DNA from: Paenibacillus solanacearum
Lineage (GTDB): Bacteria; Bacillota; Bacilli; Paenibacillales; NBRC-103111
NCBI RefSeq assembly: GCF_910593845.1
Contig: NZ_CAJVAS010000002.1
Span: forward strand, 385,698-449,697
Direction: 5' to 3'
Length of the DNA: 64,000 bases
The notes under the pieces were generated by a model. That model had not been told where the DNA came from. It saw nothing but the letters and a program-made list of their open reading frames with translations, and did no database searches. Positions 60,378 to 64,000 of the stretch are shown here, one piece after another (the first letter of the stretch is position 1; each line of letters opens with the position of its first letter). Position numbers and translations under genes: made by a program.

Positions 60378-62387
60378 ATGCCATTCTATTTGGAACCCGG
60401 AATTCCTATCCTGCTATCGAGGGATGAGCCGGAACCGGTTCAGCGAGCTGCTAGAGACCTGCAGAGAGATTTGCGGAAGGTTTTCGGAACAGAGTCCCCT
60501 ATTGTTCATTCGACTGATGCCGGTCGGCGTGCAGCCATCGCAATCCTAAGCCCTCATTCCAAACTGACGATCGGAAAGGAGCGGTGGATACACGGGAGGG
60601 AAGCGCACCAAGTCATTGTAGCTCAATGTGACGGAACGACCTATCTCTTAGCCCAAGGCGCTGATATTCGAGGAGCCATCTATGCGATTTATTCATTGTC
60701 TGAGCACTTGCTCGGAATCCCTCCTTTATGGTTTTGGGCCTCATGGGAACCGACGCGGCAGCAAAACATAGAAGTTCCCGTTAACACGAATTTGCGGTTC
60801 CCTACTCCCTATGTGAAGTATCGCGCCTGGTTCCCGAACGATACTTCGCGCCTTTCACCCTGGAGTAAACGAAGCCCGGACAATGCGTCGGTATGGGCTG
60901 AAACCATGCTCCGTTTAAAACTGAATACGATTGTGCTGGATAATATTTTATCGGGTTCAACCCATCTCAGCTCTACTGCAAGTACGGCTCGTTCCTATGG
61001 TCTTATCGTTTCCTCCACCCATATATCGCCTTTTGGACAGCGGCTGCTGGAAAACTGGAACGATTATTGGTTACAAGTTAAAGGAACCCCTCCGCCGAAG
61101 CTAAGCCTTGCTTTAACGGACGAGCTGTTCGAGATGTGGGCTCACAATATGGAATGCATTCTGAAGGAAAATATTGAAATCGTGTGGACGCTCGCTTTCC
61201 GGGGAGCTCGGGATCATCCGTTCTGGGAAGTGTTTGACGACGCCCCGGCGACGGAGAAAGAACGTGCGGCCATCCTTGAAGCCATGCTGGAGGGGCAGTT
61301 GAAGCTGCTGAGGGAAAAAACAAGAACGAGATATGCCCCTGTTCGCACGACGCTCTATAACGAAGTTTCCGATTTTTTTGCCAAAGGCATGCTCAAGCTG
61401 CCCGATGATCCATCTCTAATCTATAACTTCGTTTCCGCGCGCCGCGATCATTTTCCACCCGACCGTATTCGAGACACCGATTTCGGCCATCAGCCTCTCG
61501 GATATTACATGAACTTTCAGTTTACTTCTACAGGTTCCCACTTTGCACAAGCGGAAGGCCCCTGGAAGACGGAGCACAGCTTTAAGATCATGAATGCGCT
61601 AAGCAAAGGCCCGTTGGAATTTATTGAGGTGAACATCGGGAATATTCGCGAACATGTGGTTGAAGGCGCTGCCGCCGCTCGAATGATGTGGTCGTGGGAT
61701 GAATATCAGTCGGATTCATTTATGAATGAATTTTTCAAGCAATATTTTGGCGACAAAGCTTCCCCGCAGATTGCACAGCTTTACAAAGATTTCCTGATGT
61801 CCTACTGGCAGCAGCGCAAGCCTACGATTCCCGGATTTGCGCGGCAGTATCTTTTTCAGGATCTGCGCTATTTGCGAACCCTCTTGCTCATACTCCAAAA
61901 TAAGCCCGGGTTGGAAACAGGCATGACGCATGATGAATTTCTGCGAATATCCCCAGAGGATAACGGCGCCAATGATGTTTTCGAGGCAATCCGCATAGGC
62001 TACAGTCAATCCATAGAGAAGCTCTGTGTGATCGAGGAAAAAGCGAACCTGATCATGCATGATCTTCCCGAGCAAGGGAAACGGTTTTATCAGGATATCA
62101 TCCAATCGCCCGTCCAATACATGCTGCTCCTCAACAACTCTCTTCACGCAGTGGTTACGGCGCACCAAGTCAAACCATCCGATCCAACTAAAGCCTACTT
62201 ACTGCTGTTGGAAGGTCAGCACCATTTTACGAGCTCACAAACAGTGCTGAGCCGTCAGGACCATGGCATGTTTAGTTCTTGGATGAAAGGAATGAATCCG
62301 GAATCTTATCATTACAGGACAATAATGGAAATACGTAGAGCTTTCCAAACTAACCTGACTGAACTTGCACCGAAATGCCATACATAA
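60378..62387 (+). CDS. GH115-like alpha-glucuronidase
   Basis: A 669-residue protein with the domain order of GH115. The N-terminal domain (about 1-135) has GADIRGAIYAIYSLSEHLLG and PLWFWASWEP, the usual GH115 entrance. Then a (beta/alpha)8-like region with YVKYRAWFPNDTSRLSPWSKRS and MLRLKLNTIVLDNI, and a helical C-terminal part. GH115 enzymes remove (methyl)glucuronic acid side groups from xylan; most are longer (about 800-1000 residues), so the usual C-terminal domain is reduced or missing. No signal peptide, so it is intracellular. GGAGGT precedes the ATG. Exact linkage unknown. Confidence 0.75.
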   Translation: MPFYLEPGIPILLSRDEPEPVQRAARDLQRDLRKVFGTESPIVHSTDAGRRAAIAILSPHSKLTIGKERWIHGREAHQVIVAQCDGTTYLLAQGADIRGAIYAIYSLSEHLLGIPPLWFWASWEPTRQQNIEVPVNTNLRFPTPYVKYRAWFPNDTSRLSPWSKRSPDNASVWAETMLRLKLNTIVLDNILSGSTHLSSTASTARSYGLIVSSTHISPFGQRLLENWNDYWLQVKGTPPPKLSLALTDELFEMWAHNMECILKENIEIVWTLAFRGARDHPFWEVFDDAPATEKERAAILEAMLEGQLKLLREKTRTRYAPVRTTLYNEVSDFFAKGMLKLPDDPSLIYNFVSARRDHFPPDRIRDTDFGHQPLGYYMNFQFTSTGSHFAQAEGPWKTEHSFKIMNALSKGPLEFIEVNIGNIREHVVEGAAAARMMWSWDEYQSDSFMNEFFKQYFGDKASPQIAQLYKDFLMSYWQQRKPTIPGFARQYLFQDLRYLRTLLLILQNKPGLETGMTHDEFLRISPEDNGANDVFEAIRIGYSQSIEKLCVIEEKANLIMHDLPEQGKRFYQDIIQSPVQYMLLLNNSLHAVVTAHQVKPSDPTKAYLLLLEGQHHFTSSQTVLSRQDHGMFSSWMKGMNPESYHYRTIMEIRRAFQTNLTELAPKCHT

Positions 62388-62406
62388 AATTAAAAGGGGG
62401 ATCTAT

Positions 62407-63714
62407 ATGAAAGCAAAATGGAGCGGTTTATTGTCGATGGCCTTGCTTGCCGGCTCACTTACAGGTTGCAGCGGGGGAAAAGAAATGGGGCAAAAGACAG
62501 GAGATGCCCAGAAACCAACGAACTCAGAGCCGGCGGAGCTCGTATTCTACTCTAGAAATAAGATGCCGGAAGACGATTTCAACAGAACTTACGGGGACCC
62601 TCTACGGAAAAAATTTCCTCATTATACCATAAAGTATATTATAAACGACGGCAAGGGCACGGAACTGCAGGAACTCATTACTGCCGGGCAGCCGATCGAC
62701 ATTTATTTCGAATCGATTGGACAGTTTATGGGTGGTATCGTCAAATATGATATGTCGATGGATATGACCGACCTTATGAAGAAACACAATGTGGATTTGA
62801 ACCGATTCGAGCCTTCAACCATTGATAGTATGAAGCAGATGTTTGACGGGAAAATCATAGGCCTTCCTGCCAGCAATACTACGCTGGTGCTATTCTATAA
62901 CAAAGAAATATTCGATAAATTTGGCGTTCCCTATCCCAAGGATGGAATGACGTGGGATGAAACGCTGCAGCTTTCCAGAAATCTAACAAGAGTTGAGGAC
63001 GGCAAATCTTATGTAGGTTTCAGCCTATCGCTTCTTCATATGGCTAGATTGAACAACTACTCGCTTCCTTTCGTGGATCCGAAAACCAATAGAGCCGCCG
63101 TCAATAGCGATAGCTGGAAGGCATTATTTCAACAAGCCTTTGTCGATACCGCAGCAAATTCCGTCTTCCGCCAAAGACTGGAGCAGGAAAAAGATAAGCT
63201 GCTGCATCTCGACGCTTTTGTTAAAAAGCAAGATGTCGCCATGTTCCTCTATTTGGCCAACTTCCATCAGGTGAGTCCGGTACCGCAGTGGGACATGGTA
63301 TCGGCGCCAACATTGAAAAATGCGCCTGGAATTGGAGCGCAATCGTATCCTACTTACCTGAGTATTACCTCAACGAGTAAATTCAAAGAGCAATCCATGG
63401 AGGTCATCAAATACTTAACCTCCGACGAATATCAACTGGGAAGAGCAAAAGAAGGTTCCATATCGTCCCTCAAAAGCGATGCGGTTCGCAAAGCGTTAAG
63501 CGAAAGCGAAGTGCTTAAGGGGAAAAACGTTAACGCTTTATTTGTGAATAAGCTGGCTCCGATCGCCCCAAAGACGGACTTCGATGCCCAAGCGGATACG
63601 ATTACGCGTAGAGACCCGGTCAATATCGGTCTGGAGAAAATCGATGTGAACAGTGCCTTGAGAAAAGCGGAGGAAGAGATTAACAAATATATTGATGAGA
63701 ATATGAAGAAGTAG
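62407..63714 (+). CDS. Sugar-binding lipoprotein of an ABC importer (family 1 SBP)
   Basis: A 435-residue extracellular solute-binding protein. The signal peptide ends GSLTGC, so Cys21 would be lipidated. The body has the family-1 pattern: AELVFYSRNKMPEDDFNRTY, GLPASNTTLVLFYNKEIFDKFGVPYPKDGMTWDETLQLSRNL and IKYLTSDEYQLGRAKEG. The ATG at 62407 follows AAAGGGGGA. Such proteins are followed by two permeases (MalF/MalG type). Here only 29 bases of spacer separate the stop from a group II intron, so the permeases must lie beyond it or elsewhere. Confidence 0.87.
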   Translation: MKAKWSGLLSMALLAGSLTGCSGGKEMGQKTGDAQKPTNSEPAELVFYSRNKMPEDDFNRTYGDPLRKKFPHYTIKYIINDGKGTELQELITAGQPIDIYFESIGQFMGGIVKYDMSMDMTDLMKKHNVDLNRFEPSTIDSMKQMFDGKIIGLPASNTTLVLFYNKEIFDKFGVPYPKDGMTWDETLQLSRNLTRVEDGKSYVGFSLSLLHMARLNNYSLPFVDPKTNRAAVNSDSWKALFQQAFVDTAANSVFRQRLEQEKDKLLHLDAFVKKQDVAMFLYLANFHQVSPVPQWDMVSAPTLKNAPGIGAQSYPTYLSITSTSKFKEQSMEVIKYLTSDEYQLGRAKEGSISSLKSDAVRKALSESEVLKGKNVNALFVNKLAPIAPKTDFDAQADTITRRDPVNIGLEKIDVNSALRKAEEEINKYIDENMKK

Positions 63715-63742
63715 TGCGAAGGATCGTGTTATACTTGCTAGA

Positions 63743-64000
63743 GTGAAGGGCTGAAACTTTCAGCCCCTCCTCATCAAACCGTACGTGAGGTTTTCCCTCA
63801 TACGGCTTTCCGATGTTCGTCTTTCATGTGCATGCAGATTACAAGAGCGTCTTTAATCCATGCAGCTTTATCCGTTGCCTTACTTCTTGCAGAGATCCCA
63901 TCCATCTCGCTCGTTGTCGTTTCTTCGCATACCATCTTGTGATACGCTGAATAATGTACCAATCCAACTTAGCCAACTTTCCTTGGCTGTAGGCAGTGTA
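63743..64000 (-). mobile_element. Group II intron, 3' part (continues past the right edge)
   Basis: On the minus strand the intron end holds domain V (GAAAGCCGTATGAGGGAAAA and CCTCACGTACGG, the catalytic stem), then GAGGAGGGG and domain VI with its GGGCTGAAA stem, ending near CAC at 63743-63745. The 3' boundary is placed by the usual AY ending and may be off by a few bases. The maturase frame ends 95 bases before this boundary. The intron is antisense to the sulfatase operon and starts about 29 bases after the SBP stop. Confidence 0.85.
63839..64000 (-). CDS. Group II intron reverse transcriptase/maturase (C-terminal end)
   Basis: The last 53 residues are visible: YTAYSQGKLAKLDWYIIQRI, then TRWYAKKRQRARWMGSLQEV and a short end at KTLL with TAA at 63841-63839. 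This is the maturase-specific domain (GIIM) with its basic helices, which binds the intron RNA. The rest of the protein is outside the window. Confidence 0.85.
   Translation of the reverse strand, partial: YTAYSQGKLAKLDWYIIQRITRWYAKKRQRARWMGSLQEVRQRIKLHGLKTLL

Noticed and set aside
1..64000. CRISPR arrays, prophage, tRNA or rRNA genes
   Set aside because: I saw no regularly spaced repeats, phage structural genes, tRNA cloverleafs or rRNA blocks, though short tRNAs can escape reading by eye.

Overview
The window is a moderately GC-rich stretch of a Firmicutes chromosome, best matched to the Paenibacillaceae (order Bacillales). The evidence is gene content and order. The blocks rsfA-like / panE / DUF3397 / bshC, ylaJ / ylaK / ylaL / ylaH / typA, and nfeD / floA / yqfB-like / yqfC / yqfD / phoH / pgpH / ybeY / dgkA / cdd / era / yqzL / recO / ppsR / yqxD / dnaG / sigA / trmK / nif3 are all arranged as in Bacillus relatives. 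There is also a Bacillus-type RNase P RNA and there are several sporulation-associated families. No plasmid, prophage, CRISPR, rRNA or tRNA gene was found.

Layout. 1-1.4 kb: 3'-truncated bshC (bacillithiol), expected to lead into the cell-division (dcw) cluster off the left edge. 1.5-7.6 kb: an oligopeptide ABC transporter operon oppA-B-C-D-F with its own promoter, a cre-like box, a large intergenic hairpin between oppA and oppB, and a terminator. It sits between genes that are usually neighbours (DUF3397 and bshC), so it looks inserted. 7.7-13.7 kb: DUF3397, panE, an RsfA-like regulator, DUF2626, a MidA-type methyltransferase, then a secreted coiled-coil protein behind a long leader that ends in a terminator. 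13.7-19.6 kb: the yla block with the GTPase TypA. 19.6-24.3 kb: a TerC metal transporter, the 4-thiouridine pair (cysteine desulfurase plus ThiI), a lytic transglycosylase and small proteins. 24.3-28.8 kb: a GH15 enzyme, YpuI/DUF3907, a secreted subtilase and rnpB. 28.8-49.5 kb: the long macromolecular-synthesis block, almost all on the minus strand. It covers nif3, trmK, sigA, dnaG, ppsR, recO, yqzL, era, cdd, dgkA, ybeY, pgpH, phoH, yqfD/C, floA, nfeD, yqeY, rpsU and a HIT protein. The nfeD-floA-yqfB part is preceded by a sigma-W-like promoter.

49.6-64 kb is accessory. It opens with one reading frame that joins a TetR repressor to an FAD-dependent oxidoreductase, with an operator-like palindrome over its -35. 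Next are a GH26-like secreted protein with a copper-amine-oxidase-type repeat domain, a PPOX flavoprotein, two Nudix hydrolases, a GNAT acetyltransferase, a VanZ-like protein and a frameshifted DUF6933 gene. The last part is a small carbohydrate locus: a divergent AraC regulator, a Cys-type sulfatase, a GH115-like alpha-glucuronidase and a sugar-binding lipoprotein. It is followed at once by the 3' end of an antisense group II intron whose maturase runs off the right edge.

The most interesting points are the TetR-oxidoreductase fusion with an internal ribosome binding site, the sulfatase/GH115/binding-protein locus interrupted by the intron, the unassigned leader before the coiled-coil protein, and the sigma-W-like promoter. 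All functional statements come from reading the sequence and from known families; nothing was searched or computed.
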